Assembly: GCA_963169105.1 (NCBI GenBank)
Contig: OY720639.1
Coordinates: forward strand, 92,578,559 to 92,642,558
DNA: 64,000 nt
Reading direction: 5' to 3'
DNA from: Ceriagrion tenellum
Taxonomy: Eukaryota; Arthropoda; Insecta; Odonata; Coenagrionidae
Shown here: piece by piece, positions 1 through 12,030 of the stretch
Position numbering within the stretch: position 1 is the first letter of the stretch
Layout of the letters: each line of letters opens with the position of its first letter
Position numbers and translations under genes: made by a program
The notes under the pieces: model-generated
Database searches by the model: none
The model's input: the letters and a program-made list of their open reading frames with translations, nothing else
What the model was told of the DNA's origin: nothing

Positions 1-59
1 CAACCAGGAATAAAAAGGTCACCAATTTTGTTTTATTTTCCAATGACTCCTTAACTATT

Positions 60-395
60 TAGGTATATGGAAGTGAATGAGGCACGATTAAACAGAAATA
101 AAACCTGTAAGTCTCTATGGAGCTGAAGTATTAATTTAAATAGAAAAAAATACACTGAGGAAATCCAAATTAAGCAAAGAAAAATAATTAAGAAAATTTA
201 TGGGTCCAAAGCACTAATCAACAAGTATATAGATTAAGAGGAAACAGTGAAATTTGAAAATTTACAAACATACATTTCGATAAAAGAAAACCAAATCTAT
301 GGAGAAAGAAACTTCTATGAGAAAGGTTGAAATTCTATGGACATATTAAAAAAATATGCCTAGCGAGATTAATAAGATGATTTATAGAATACTAG
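60..395 (+). pseudogene. Non-LTR retrotransposon, post-RT C-terminal fragment (part 1)
   Basis: Read across stops and shifts, this stretch gives the typical segment that follows the reverse transcriptase of many arthropod LINEs: a SLYGAEV block near 105-130 (family pattern LYGxExW), then IIRKIYG-like residues near 185-205, and a FYGHI-like block near 335-350 (family pattern xWxGHxxRM). It has several in-frame stops and cannot be expressed. The matching downstream part of the same type of protein resumes at about 1035, so the two pieces are probably one element split by the insertion at 396-1005. Family assignment below 'LINE' is not possible from this piece alone. Confidence 0.6.
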
Positions 396-1005
396 TGGAT
401 CCGACAGACGTTTCTCTGCCCAAACGTTGGTTTGCCTGCATTTAGCGAGTTCAGCAAATGTTATTTCGATATTCGAATTTTCGATAAACTAAATACTAAG
501 TGACATTTGACATTGAGTTTGACATTTCATTCTTACGTTTCGTCAAAACAATCCCAAGCTACGACGCAAGTGCGACGACTTGCACATGTATTGATGCGTA
601 CATCAAATACCGCAGAATTAGACAGCGCCACCTGTGGTACACAAGCATAACTATAAACTATTCTCATATGGTCAATATTCATGAACTTCTCAGAAGGTTT
701 TAACGATCAATTATTCATGTACTTATGATATTTTCATTTTAAAACTGTTGGGGGGTGGTTGGGAGGTGAAATTTTGGGATTATATGTTCTGATATACGAA
801 AAATCTTTTTAAAATATTTTTAAAAATTTCTAAAAAAAAAATTTCCTACAACACGATCGCAGCGCCACCTACTAGGTCCAGTTGTAAATATAAACCATCC
901 AGGGACCCACTCAAACACACACAAAAAATGTTATCAAAATCGGTCCAGCTGTTTAGGAGTTCAGTGACATACACACGTACCGAAGAATTATATGTATAAA
1001 GATTA
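396..1005. mobile_element. Unclassified ~610-bp insertion splitting a LINE
   Basis: The stretch separates two collinear parts of one LINE protein (60-395 and 1035-1315). It contains two CAGCGCCACCT motifs (near 620 and 855) and ends in a block reading ATCGGTCCAGCTGTTTAGG, then a TATGTATAAAGAT-like terminus near 990-1003, a style of 3' end common to short interspersed or RTE-type elements of arthropods. No protein is recognisable and no clear target duplication was found, so the exact edges and class are uncertain. Confidence 0.4.
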
Positions 1006-1034
1006 TGAACACCGAGGTAAGACAATAAGTGAGA

Positions 1035-1315
1035 CGATAAATTAATATGCAGTAATCAAAGAAGACTTGAAAGAAGCAGAGATAATTGGTAGGCAGTCCA
1101 GGATGGAAAAGTTTTTCGAAAGAAAATATCGAATGGATGGTTACCGAGCCAGATAAATGTCTGCGGACAGGGTCCACCCTGTTGGATGAAAGAAGAAAGG
1201 CATATTTGGTAAGAATGAAAGAGATATGATCGCCCAGAATGGCAAAGGCAGCAAAACGCCTCTAAAATTTTACTTCTCCAACTGGTCCAACTTGGCTCGA
1301 ACGAGACTAATGATA
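1035..1315 (+). pseudogene. Non-LTR retrotransposon, extreme C-terminal fragment (part 2)
   Basis: Translation gives EDLKEAEIIG near 1065-1095, then a DRxxF-like position, and near 1185-1235 a pattern like ERKxYLVRMKEIW after one frame change. This is the conserved tail of many arthropod LINE proteins (pattern: DLxEAGI, DRxxWR, ERRxxxSERMKxxW). It is in the same orientation and register as the fragment at 60-395 and probably completes it. Stops and a shift show it is dead. Confidence 0.5.
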
Positions 1316-2934
1316 ATAACTACGTATCTATAATTATTCTTAGTCTTTACTTCATATTAACTGATAAATCATGAATGATGAATCAGTGTATTTATATTGT
1401 GATCCTCAAATCAGCTGTCGAATTGCTTTGTTGCAAAGGCATACTTGACGATGTCAAATGTTGAAGAAACTGCTTGACAGCTGAAAAAAGTCTTTTTTTT
1501 TAATTATTCAGTCGTACAGATTCAATCAATACTATAAAAAACTATTTTATACCGTGCACTGAATATTTTTGTACGATTTTATAATTCGAATACCTTCACT
1601 GGTATAATTTTATTTAACGGAAGACGGAATTCTGTGACTTAGAGAATTATAGAGATCTAATAGCAAATTAAATTCTAATTCAAGCAAGAATTTAATGAAT
1701 AATAACTATGTAAAATTAGAACGAGCATTTTTACCCCATCCAGGACAGTAGATTAAGGCATTCATTAATTATTTGTAACGATTGCATTATTAAATTTTCA
1801 TTTACAATGTATTAATCCTTAATTGAAATGCAACTTCTTTTCGAGAAGGCTCATCAGCATTTTGCTAATGATACCTATGCAGACAGATGACAAAAAATGC
1901 TCGAATAACGTTGATCAAATATCTCTGTCCACTCTGCGGTTTCAGTTGGTTCGATAATGCCAGCAGTTCTGGAGTTGAAAATTCTTTCAAAACATATGAT
2001 TTCCACTACATTACCTTCACTAACTACACTCAATTTCAATTGTTTTAGCTAATTGTGGGACATTCCAAGCACTCAAATATTCCGAAAATTCCAAAACCTG
2101 TAATTAATATGTCAGATGAAATGGACAGGGCCTCCATGAGACACTTGACGTATGCCCGCTCGTAAATACTTAATTGTTCCGAAAGTAGTAACCTTGTATT
2201 TCCTATTCGCCACGTTTTAAATTAGCTATAATTGAAGGACTTCGAGTGAATTTTTTGCTTACTGGATATTTTGTCCTCTTTTGTGAACTTATGCCATGCT
2301 GCGATCATGAATACACAAAACGAAAAAAACATGAGAAACTCCCAATTTTTATTGCATTTTATCATCGTGTCATTATGATCCAATTTGTTTATTCTGTGTA
2401 TTTAAACCCATTCTTAGGATTGTGGTTATTACCTACGACCATGGTTTCAACAACTAACTGAGTTTCAAAATGTTCTCGGTATTGATATGACTATTTTTAG
2501 TCCGGTAATTTATTCTTGGAGCATATATTTTTATAATGCGGCTAATTTACAATTAAGTTTAATTAAATTGAATATTTTTCATGCATATTCATCCAAAGAA
2601 ATGAAATTGTGAAGTGGAGTATGTAAATATCAGTTTTTTAATGTAAAAATGATTAATAGAGGTTTTAGTAGCTACTCGATCAAACTCAGCCATTTATGCT
2701 AGTAAAAATACTTGACGGGAGCTTCTCTAACCGTTCTCGTTGACTTCATCAGTAGCAGAGCAAGGTGTGACGGTATTTTTTTAAGCTTAATTTTAATTGT
2801 TTATGCGCAGGTATACATGAGATATGATGGCACATGATCATTTACCAAATATTTTTACAATGACGCAAAACAAAAGAGAGAGCACAAGTAAATAGAAAAT
2901 AATCGTACCACGCACTACAAATATAAGAAGATCA
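1316..2934. other. No gene seen; AT-rich sequence
   Basis: AT-rich sequence with short random open frames. I see no protein family, RNA gene, tandem array or inverted repeat. The longest plus-strand frame (2246-2461) has no recognisable domain and is not supported as a gene. Confidence 0.5.
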
Positions 2935-3845
2935 TACATACATACCCATCACGCCGTTCCCTTCCGGGGTAGGCACAGTCAAAATGTTTCACTCATAAAT
3001 CCATATTTGTACGCCTAACTCTGCTTCAATAATTTTCTCCATACTGACCTATCCTTGCTAACCTTTTTTGCCTCATTTACCCCCATACACTTCTTCATAC
3101 ACCCCCTCCTGTTTTGAAGTCTCCTAATATTCCTCCTCCTATTGAATTTCCTCAACCACTCCTCTCACACCATTCATTTTACTCTTATATATCTATTTAG
3201 TTATTCGACTCTCATCCATTCTCTCCACATGGCCAAACTAACGAAGCACATTCCTTTTATACACGTCCATTACTGGAGCATTTAACCCACATTCCTTCAT
3301 GACCCACTCATTTCTGACCCTATCCATCCTACTTTTGCCGCAAATACTCCTCAGATAACTCATACCCACGGCGTTTAGTCTACTCTTATGTCTATCCTGA
3401 CATAACCATGTTTCACTACCATATAGCAAAGTAGGAAGAAGTATACTTTTGTACACGGCAATTTTTGTTTCCTTAGACAAGCACTCATTCCTTGATATGC
3501 TCCACATACTACCTACCACTTTCCTTCCAACATTTGCACGTCTCTTTATCTCCTCATCTATTCTTCCATCTTTCGCATACATCTTATCTGAGTACACAAA
3601 ATCATCCACCTGTTCAATTACTTTACTATTCGCCCTCATCCTACAGTTATTCTCCCGATTCTCCTTATCACAAACTACTACTTTAGTCTTGCACGCATTT
3701 ACCTTCAATTCCATTCTCTCCGTTGATTCACAAAACTTATCTAGGAGCTTCTGTAATCCCTGTTGACTGTCTGAAATCAGATCACACCAAAAGAAACCAG
3801 AATGTTCATGTTATTGCCCACCCCACAAATGTTATGCCTGTCTAT
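2935..3845 (-). pseudogene. Non-LTR retrotransposon, 5'-truncated (end of RT to 3' tail)
   Basis: On the minus strand the piece starts in the last RT motifs: a corroded catalytic block (FWCD where FADD is expected) followed by DLISDSQQGLQ near 3770-3800, then ELKVNACKTKVVV near 3680-3715. Later blocks are KSILLPTLLYGSETW (near 3415-3460), LNAVGMSYLRSICG (near 3335-3375) and a stop where the W of WFGHVERM should be (near 3225-3240). A final KDRSVWRKIIEA block lies near 3030-3065. The 3' end is a TATGTATG-type microsatellite tail at 2935-2950. It has at least one stop and several shifts. The 5' part (endonuclease and first RT motifs) is missing, as usual for truncated LINE copies. Confidence 0.85.
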
Positions 3846-6485
3846 ATTATTTAAGGCATCTGGTACCTTAGAGGATACAGAATCTCGATTAAAAACGTTC
3901 ATCATAAATTTTTGGGAATTATTTAATATTATTTTGAATTAAATTTTGAATTTATCTGAACCTTTGGTATTGGGATAATGAATCATAAATAGGTCATTAA
4001 AAAATAGTTTCACATGTTTTTTAATTGTAATGTAATTTAAATTTTAAATACATCAAAATATTATACGGAATGGTCTATCTTCTACAGTAAGAGAAGCGAC
4101 AAATTTGTATAAATTAACTTCGGCATTAGAGCCCTTTTAAAAATATATATCGCCTGGAAATGGCGGCAGCATATACACCATTACATGCTAATTGAGTCAT
4201 AAGTTCGTATGATTCATTGTCCAAATGCCAAGAATTCAGAAAACACAAAACTAAAATTAGATATATCAATCAATGGCCAAAAGTTTATGATGGACACACG
4301 AGTCGGAATTTACCGTCAAGTTTTACTGTGAGACGGAAGAATCATGAAGTTTTAACTTTTCTCTGGGCCAAATTAGTGCAAAACTGCGTAAGATGGTCTC
4401 AAACTATTTAAATCCTCAGTTTCATGTATTGAACCGCTCTTATACATAACCAGACTATTTTTTTAAGCCTATCCCAAATCAAAATGCCTCCGTTCGACTA
4501 TTCTGAAAGCGCCACTTGGCGAAATCGCTAGCTAGGCTAGTCAATAGATGGTAACTTGTTTACTTTGTCAAGAGAGCGAGAAATTTTAGAAACACTATAT
4601 ATTATGATGAAATTTACATCACTGGGAAGGGAACAACGCACTATAACTCAATTTTTCACCTCCATTAATCAATTTTTAGTCAAATTTCTCCAAGTCTCTC
4701 ATAGTGATACCATTGGTAAATTTTGTTTGATCGACAAAACCTTTCTAGACTTCTCTGGTGATTCTCTCGGCTAAACAATTTTTTTTTTCAAAAATATTAC
4801 CCTTGACCTATTCAAAGGAGGTTTTTATTTTCAGGTTTATATTTTTTGTCCCCCCTAAAACGTATTTTTTACAAGTAATGACATTATATTTGGTACTGAA
4901 TTGCTGCTCTTAACTGCCATATCTAAAATACTGCGCACTCCACTTTAATGTAGATAAGAGGAACACGTTGTAGGATTCCATTGAAATGAGATGATTTACT
5001 CCAATAAATCTGAAATTAGTAAATGGGAAGGACACATGCACAAAAACTAGTTTAGGCATTTATGAAATTATACATTTAAAGAAAATTAGCTGAGTCGGTT
5101 TAAACAAAATTTTTAAATCTCAGAGCTTACACTTGGACTTAACTTTTATCGCCTTCCGAAGAGGATATAATAAATAACGAGGAAAATATAGTACATACAA
5201 ATAAAGTTATAGAGTAAAGAGGAATTACATTGTTTAACTTCATCAACGTCACCTTAGTTAACTTCACTTTTTGAAGAGCTACCAACGATAACGACCGTAC
5301 CAAAATGAGAACACGTCGCCCGAATTTCTTATGGGACACGCAGAAGTGAATTCCATAGAGCTGGAGCTGGTAAATGACGGCATCTACGATGACTACAAAA
5401 TGAATGAGATGTTTTCTATTAAATGATCATAAACACTTAAATAACCATTATAATTAACCTACTATCCATATGGCAGAGACAATGAGCGTGGTCACTGTTA
5501 ACTACTGGGTTTCTTCAGGTAAAGATATGATATATAATATTCATTTATTTTAATGCTTTGAGTGCAAGCCCATAAGAGCTACAAAATTGTACCATATGAC
5601 GTACCTACAGGTACTGCAGTATAGTAAAGAACAACGTTGGTTACAGTACATTTACAATAATTTGTTAAAGAATTATAAGAACCTGTTTACAAAATTGCTC
5701 TTCGAGCAGAAAAAAAGGAGCTCGCAGTTCACTTTTAAAATGTCGTAAGTTGTCACAAATTATCTTATTCCAAACAGTGGAGGACTTAGCGTTCTTGAAA
5801 AGTTATTAAGTTATGCACTCATTAACCCACGATTACCCAATCCAATCATCTTCAAATTTTGAGGAACGTAAAGAGATTGATAATTTCACACATAATATTC
5901 TGCCTCTGTAGCAAGATACATATACTCGCCAAGTCCATTACCCAGCCCCCTCAGGCATAGGTTATTCCCAGGGCATAGCTCACCGGTTGGTACCCCTGAC
6001 GACCCAGCACTCATATGACCTGGTGAGAGACATGTCTGGCCTCGATTCTCGACCCAATGGGAGGGAAATTCCCCTCCCTTCGCCCCCTGCATTACCCATC
6101 CCCACCAGCCAGGCGGGCCCGGCGCGAAAAGTTCAAATTGGGACAAGTGGTCCTTTGAAATAAAATAAATCCGCCGGCTCCCTCCACACGAAGCAGGGAA
6201 TTAGGGGGGCCGGGGAAAGAGAGAGAGAGAGAGTGGGGAACGGATAGGGAAAAGAATAACTCGCAAAGCACGAATGATGGAATGAAAAAAGGGGATCATG
6301 GGGGAATGGTGATGGCTATATCGCACTGTGGGAGCAGGCTGGAAACGACGTACGGAGATCACGTTTAAGGGGAGGCTGAGATTGACATTAGCTCATTGTG
6401 TGTAGCCCGTCCGAGACAATATTTCAGTTACCTAAATTATACTCACTTGGCTCAGAACGATACGAAAAGGATACAATTTTTTAAC
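3846..6485. other. No gene seen; AT-rich with a small G+C-richer patch
   Basis: No recognisable protein or RNA gene. A G+C-richer patch lies at about 5920-6260 and ends in a short GA run (6217-6233). The minus-strand open frame at 5886-6146 within it is compositionally driven (P/G-rich, no domain). A minority of this stretch may be old repeats that I cannot name. Confidence 0.45.
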
Positions 6486-6665
6486 GATAATGGAGGGAAA
6501 AGTCTACTGAGGAAGACCCAGGATTATATTCATAGACCAAATAAAAAGGAAAGTACATAGGGAGAGATACCATAAGGTAAGGGTACTAGCGTTGGATAGG
6601 GAAGGATGGTAGGATGCAGACAACCAATCCTAGGGTTAAACAACCAATGAAGATGTTAGAGTTAT
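6486..6665 (+). pseudogene. RTE-like LINE, 3'-terminal fragment
   Basis: Reading across shifts gives IEGK, a GRPR-like block, then RKVHRER and LALDREGW-like residues, the end of RTE-type proteins in this window. The DNA matches the minus-strand piece at 30187-30300 over about 120 bp (shared AAAGGAAAGTACAT and GATAGGGAAGG blocks) and shares the terminal AACAACCAATGAAGATG-like end with copies at 14.35 kb and 48.6 kb. It is severely 5'-truncated and dead. Confidence 0.6.
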
Positions 6666-7859
6666 TCTTGAATATTAAAACACTGAAATTATCAGTTATT
6701 TTTCCGATTCTGCAAAGGACGTTTACAATTATCATTAACTAAATCAACTTTTATGAAATTTAAAAAATGCATAACGAATTCTAAAACAGTAAGTTCGTTA
6801 CTTTTTCCATAAGTTGATGCATTTTATTGAACTTCCCTTGGCATATCAAACTAGTACCACTGGAAAACAGTAGCAATAAGAGAGTTAATTTAACTTCCAT
6901 CTCAGTCGCTTCTACAAACTATGAATGAATCAACAGTTAGGACACATGAGTAAAAATAAACAAGACTTAACCCAGCCACATCAACAAACGCTCTTCTGCT
7001 GACATAATGCTAAATTTGCTCGCACAGAAATGCACACATGCCGCATTTTGTGTAATATCTCACCCACAAAACTGAAATATAATTAAAGTAGGATTTAGCT
7101 TAGGGGTGCGTTGGTATTTACTGTAGAACTACACATTATCTATTAATTAATGAGGCCATAGATAGTGTTCAATAAATGATCTACAAAATTATATTTATTG
7201 TAGAACTTGGTCCATTTTTTAAATGTGAGTGTAATAGATGGAAAGTAAAAAGATCGATAACTCTTAAAAGATAGCTGAAATACCGCTAGGAACGCGAGGT
7301 TTTTGTTACTGAAATTGTCTCTCAAACTTCCCTATGATGCTTTCGCTAAATGTGGTCGACAACTCGTGGAGCACAATGTCGCTCGATATTTGAAAAAAAC
7401 TGATTCCAAAAATTCCTTAACGTTCTAATTGCGGAAGTTCGAAAATATTCCTTAAACATATTTACAAACGATATACAAAAAATTAAACAAAGATCAATTT
7501 CTCTTAAAAAACGCAAATTAATTAACGATTAATACAAATCTCTGGATATCAGGGTCGACAACTAAATGATTTTTTAAGTTTTTTTTTGATGTGGCTGCTA
7601 AACTAGGTGGAAAATTATGTGAGTGCCATGTTTAAATATATCAAAATTACTGATTTCAAAAATTTGATAATTTATCCAAAAATTTCGATTGCAAAAGTTA
7701 AATTTAATCCCTGGGGATTCATGCCTAGTGCATTGCATACTTAACGTTAAGTAGTAATATTAGTCGTCTTTCGTCACGTGAAATATATAATGAAATATAC
7801 ACAAAATATGAAAAACCAAAAAGCCCATTTTTCCGCCACCAGGCAGAACCACCACCACC
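6666..7859. other. No gene seen; AT-rich sequence
   Basis: AT-rich DNA with short unremarkable open frames on both strands; no domain, repeat array or RNA gene recognised. Confidence 0.5.
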
Positions 7860-8990
7860 AAGGTGGGCGTGTGCAGGGTTAGAATTGGAAATCGTCTAAA
7901 CATTCAGCGGAAACAAATGTTTATTTTTTCCGCGGAAAGCAATGAGAGAGAGAGAGAAAGGTATTGAAGAGATAGATAGAGAGAACGGTTTCGGTGGAAA
8001 TAAGCGGGGTCGATGCACTCTCCCGGCCGTGGAGGAGTGGAAAGAGACACTCCCCGACTGGAAGAGGAGGAGGAAGAGGAGGAAAGGGAGCAGAGCGGCC
8101 TGCATGTAGAAGGAGGAGAGAGGGAGAGTGTTATACTATGGTCGGGGGATATCCCCAACACACACACAGCGAGTGGACGGCCGCAGACGGTCGCTACGCT
8201 ACCTGACGGTCGCGCGCACACAGGATTATGATGGGGGAGGCGGGAGGATGGGGTAGGAGAGACACCGAAGGTGGGGTTACGAGAGGGGAAGAAGAACCAG
8301 GAGACGAAGGGGAGACAGGATAGGGGAAAGAATACGAGGGGGGGGTATATATGCACATATATACAAACAAATATATATTTATGTACTTGCACGTGTACAT
8401 ATATACTCACACTTGTACATACATATAAATGTAGGGGGTCGCCGGTAACTGAGAAGCGTAGGGGAGAGGGATGAAAGTGGGGGTGGAAGGACGCGAGACG
8501 CCCCGTGGTGGGGACAGTCTAAGCCCTGGCTGGGAGAGGACCCGCGAGGGTGTGGGAAGGTCTACGTGGAGTTAAGGGATGGAGGGATGTATGAGCGCGG
8601 GCTAGGGTTGAGGGATGAGTAACCAGGAGGGGGTTGGAAGGTTTACAGGATGAGAGAGGTAGGGCGGAGGAGGGGAAGGGCTCAAAGGGTGAGTCGGGGA
8701 TGACGGTGGGGAGGAGGGGCGGAACGACGTCGACCTCCATTGACCTGGCCGTTGTCATGGCAACCGTACGCCGCGCGCCCGGGCCAAGGTCGTCAATTTC
8801 CCCTCCACCAAACTCACCCTCCCCTCTCCAAACTCTCCTCCCCGAGCCATGGCACCTCCCCACCTCCCTACCCCCTTCCAAACCCCGATCCAAAGATGCA
8901 ACCTCCCCTATCCAACACCAAGATCTCACCTCCCCCCGTCCTCCAACTCCCCTTCCCAACCCAGCGGACCATCCCTAGTCCTAAGATGAG
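7860..8990. other. G+C-rich island with strong purine/pyrimidine strand skew
   Basis: The plus strand is purine-rich (G and A) from about 7940 to 8740, with GA runs near 7945-7985, then switches to pyrimidine-rich (C-dominated) from about 8800 to 8960. An alternating TATATATGCACATATATAC-like patch lies at 8345-8420. CpG dinucleotides cluster near 8180-8220 and 8730-8790. Several overlapping open frames on both strands run through it, but all are low-complexity (R/G/E or P/S-rich), as expected from skewed composition, and none has a domain. It could be a regulatory or promoter-proximal island, or simply low-complexity DNA. Confidence 0.6.
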
Positions 8991-9002
8991 AAAAAAACCA
9001 TG

Positions 9003-9830
9003 CAAATAAGAATTTTTTTATACTTATTTTCCCTTTCTTTTTTGCCAACCCAGTACATCTCTCGCCTTAAAAACACACACATATACTACCTCTCTTTTCT
9101 TCTCCTGTCCTTCCTCATTTTTTTATCTCGGCCTCAGTTTTTTTTCTCGACAGAAAAGACGGAAGAAACATACCAAAAAAAAGACAAAAACTCCCGAATT
9201 TTTTTCTTTCCCCACCTTTCTCCAACCCAGTCCATCCCGCCCATAAAAAACACATACACAGACACCCGCTCAAACTCGCTACTTACTCCACGGTCTCTTT
9301 TTTCTCATTTTATTATTTTATTTTGGTCTCACTTTTTTCGCACTTCACTTTCTTCGCTCCCTGAGTCAACCCCCACCCTCCCCCAACCTTTACGTCAAGG
9401 AATTGCCACTCTCTCAACGCCCTCCTGCCCTCCGTATCTTCATGCATGCGATCCCTTCTCCTCCTTTCTCCATCCAAAAAATCTATGGTGCATCACTAAT
9501 TCACTCCTGTATGGCCAACCGTCTGGCTGCCAGTCACGCCTGTTTGATGGGCTTATGGGCGACCTGAGATGATGAAATGTTGTACGAGTATTACTAATTG
9601 ACCAAAAACTGAGGGTTACAATACAAAAACAGATACAAGAGCTAGTTTTATCACCAAATTGCTTGAAATTGTTCAAAGATTCTTCAGCTGAAAGTTGAGC
9701 TTTCTTGAAAGTGAGAAAAACTCCGCCCGGTTTTCTACTCTTTCAACGTCCTATCCATCTTTTGTAATGCTTTCGCTTTCTACATGTGATCTTCTCATCT
9801 TCATTCCATTCATCAAATCTTTTTTATTTC
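9003..9830. repeat. Decayed tandem duplication, pyrimidine-rich
   Basis: Two related copies lie about 186 bp apart: GAATTTTTTT starts near 9009 and 9195, each followed by a CCAACCCAGT block (near 9047 and 9224) and an AAAACACA block. A second related pair is 9405-9486 and about 9737-9830, sharing CTCTTTCAACG/CTCTCTCAACG, a GCATGCGATC/ACATGTGATC block and a TCCATCCAAA-like end. The copies are diverged by substitutions and indels. The open frame at 9000-9572 spans the array and is not supported as a gene. Confidence 0.5.
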
Positions 9831-9849
9831 TCCTTTCCCGCTTACCTCT

Positions 9850-11294
9850 TACCTTACCGCTTACTGGAAAATAGCCAATGTCACACCGATATTTAAAAAA
9901 GGAAATAGAAGTGACCCAGGAAACTATAGGCCTATATCGTTAGCATCACTTTTATGCAAGATCCTCGAACACATTGTCGTTAGCAATATTATGGTATTCC
10001 TGGATAATCGTAACCTCTTACACAGCTGTCAGCATGGCTTCCTTAAGGGCAGGTCCTGCGAAACACGGCTTTGCTCTTCCTCCATGATTTCCTAAAATCA
10101 GGTGAATCGAATAAGCAAATCGACGCGATATTCCTTCCAGATTTGATCTCAAGAAGGCATTCGACAAAATTCCTCACAAAAACCTTATTTATAAATTGTA
10201 TTAATGCGGAGTTAATAGGTAGAAAAATAGTGAACTGGATAAGGGACTTTGTCATGGATCGAAAACAAAAAGTAGTTATCGACGCTGTTAGCTTTAATAT
10301 GGTCGAAGTCACATCCGGAGTTCCTCAAGGTAGAGTGATTGGCCCTATTTTATTCATTATTTCTATTAATGACCAAAGTTCTAGAGTTATCAGTAAAGTA
10401 AGATTATTTGCAGACGATACAGTAATCTACCGTGAAATAAGCGAAGACGCGGGCTTAGAAGTTCAGTCATCTGACCTTAACAACGTTCATTCGAGGTGCC
10501 AGGAGTGGGGTTTAGAACTAAATATTGGTAAATGCACCACAGTTCACTTCCTGTGAAGGTCATCATACAAAAGTCACACCTACACCGTGGATGGAGTAAA
10601 TATAAAATCTTCAAATTGAGTAAAATATCTTGAAATTACCTTAACTTCAGATATATCGTGGGGAACACACATACAAAGCATATGCGGCACAGCATTAAAG
10701 AAACGAGGTTTTCTTCAGCGTATAATAGGAAGGTTCTGGCATGAAAAAGTAAAAGAAAGATGCTACTTCGCTCTGGTTAGGTCACACCTTGACTACGCCG
10801 CGAGCATTTGGGACCTTGGTCATAAAGTTTTAACAAAAAAAATTTTTTAAAATACGAAGAAAAGCAGCACGTTTCGATAAAAACTGCAACGAACAAACAT
10901 ATAGTGTTGCACAACTGTTAGAGGGATTAAGGTGGGAATCCTTAGAGACTCAGAGGCTATACGCTAGGCTTAGGCTTCTTGAGATATTCAGAACTGGTGT
11001 GTTTCAGAGCGACACAAATAATATTATCATGACGCCTCACCACATTTTTAGGCCTGACAGATGCGATAAAATAAGAGAGGTACTCTGCCGAACAGATAGA
11101 TACAAAAAATCGTTCTTTACGCACAAAATAAGCAACCAGAATAAAAACTGAGCCCTTCTAAATTCACTCCCATAATACATGTCACCAATTCACCTCCAAA
11201 AGTTTTACATTTTTACACGGCTAGTGACCTATCACCCCCTATCAAACGCACATGCGGCGGCTCGCGGGGTAGTATGTAGCTGTAGATGTACTCG
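9850..11294 (+). pseudogene. Jockey/CR1-like LINE, reverse transcriptase to 3' end
   Basis: Endonuclease is missing; the copy starts in RT motif 1. Near 9864-9977 it reads WKIANVTPIFKKGN, then NYRPISLASLLCKILE. A frame change follows near 10065. Downstream are SGVPQGRVIGPILF at about 10315-10360 and the catalytic box LFADD at 10404-10418, so the metal-binding aspartates are retained. A stop at 10554 interrupts the frame, which then reads through VKYLEITLTSDISWGTH and RSHLDYAASIWDLG near 10775-10820, the thumb-like tail typical of the jockey/CR1 group. It ends with LLEGLRWESLETQR near 10915-10960, and the 3' tail reads GTAGCTGTAGATGTA at 11276-11292. At least three stops and two shifts make it non-functional. 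Confidence 0.9.
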
Positions 11295-12030
11295 ACATCC
11301 CTCCCTCAGTCATAGTCTTGAGGCAGCTTTATGTCCTCCAGCCACCTACCCTGCCTATGCCGGATTTCATTCAGAAGTTTCCTCTCCTCGCCCACCACAC
11401 TAAGAGCTTCCTCTTTCGTCTTTCTTTCCATCCACCACACCCTCTCTATCCTGCTTTACACTCACATCTCATGTATCTGCAGCTTAATCTCGTCCTCCTT
11501 TCTGAGGGTCCACGTTTCTGCCACGTACAATGCAGTGCTCTATAATAAGCTCTTCACTAGTCTCTTCTTCATATCCTTACCCATGGTTCCCGTAAACAGT
11601 TCCCTTCTGTTACTAAACTGCCTTTGATAATGTTATTCTCCCTCTTATGACTTTGGTAGTATACCCATTTTCTTCAAGCGTACTACTTATGTAATTAAAA
11701 TGCTCAACCTCCTTTACTTTGTACCTTCACTTTCCTTACCATGCTCGCTTTCTTTTTCCTGAAGAATTTTACTACTTTTGTTATCTTACGATTTATCTTC
11801 ATTCCATATTTCCCGCACTGAAATTCTAAATAATGTGCTAAAGCTCGTAATGCCTTCGAAGATTGATTGATCTGCGCCTGATCGTCCGCGAACCTAATCG
11901 AATTTATCTGCTGCCTTCCTGCCTTACTTACCACTTCTAGTTCTTCCCATGCCTCTCTTACCATTTCCTTAACGTAAATGATAAAAACCAAGGATGACAA
12001 CGTACATCCTCGTTTTACTCCGTGATATAC
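11295..12030 (-). pseudogene. RTE-like LINE, RT core and C-terminal fragment
   Basis: Minus strand. It starts at VKRGCTLSSLVF (near 11990-12025; family pattern GVRQGCxLSPxLF), followed by NSIRFADDQA (near 11878-11910), the RT catalytic box with both aspartates. Then come MKINRKITKVV (near 11780-11815) and, in shifted frames, ENGYTTKVIRGRI-like residues (near 11645-11690). AETWTLRKEDE lies near 11485-11520, and a degraded RQGRWLxxI block near 11330-11365. This order is that of RTE-clade proteins of the type often annotated as craniofacial development protein 2-like. It begins only a few bases after the tail of the plus-strand LINE at 9850-11294, so the two lie tail to tail. Confidence 0.85.

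Noticed and set aside
7904..8410. 168-codon open frame (minus) and several overlapping frames in the 7.9-9.0 kb island
   Set aside because: Low-complexity S/P/L or R/G/E composition that follows the strand skew; open in several frames on both strands at once; no domain.
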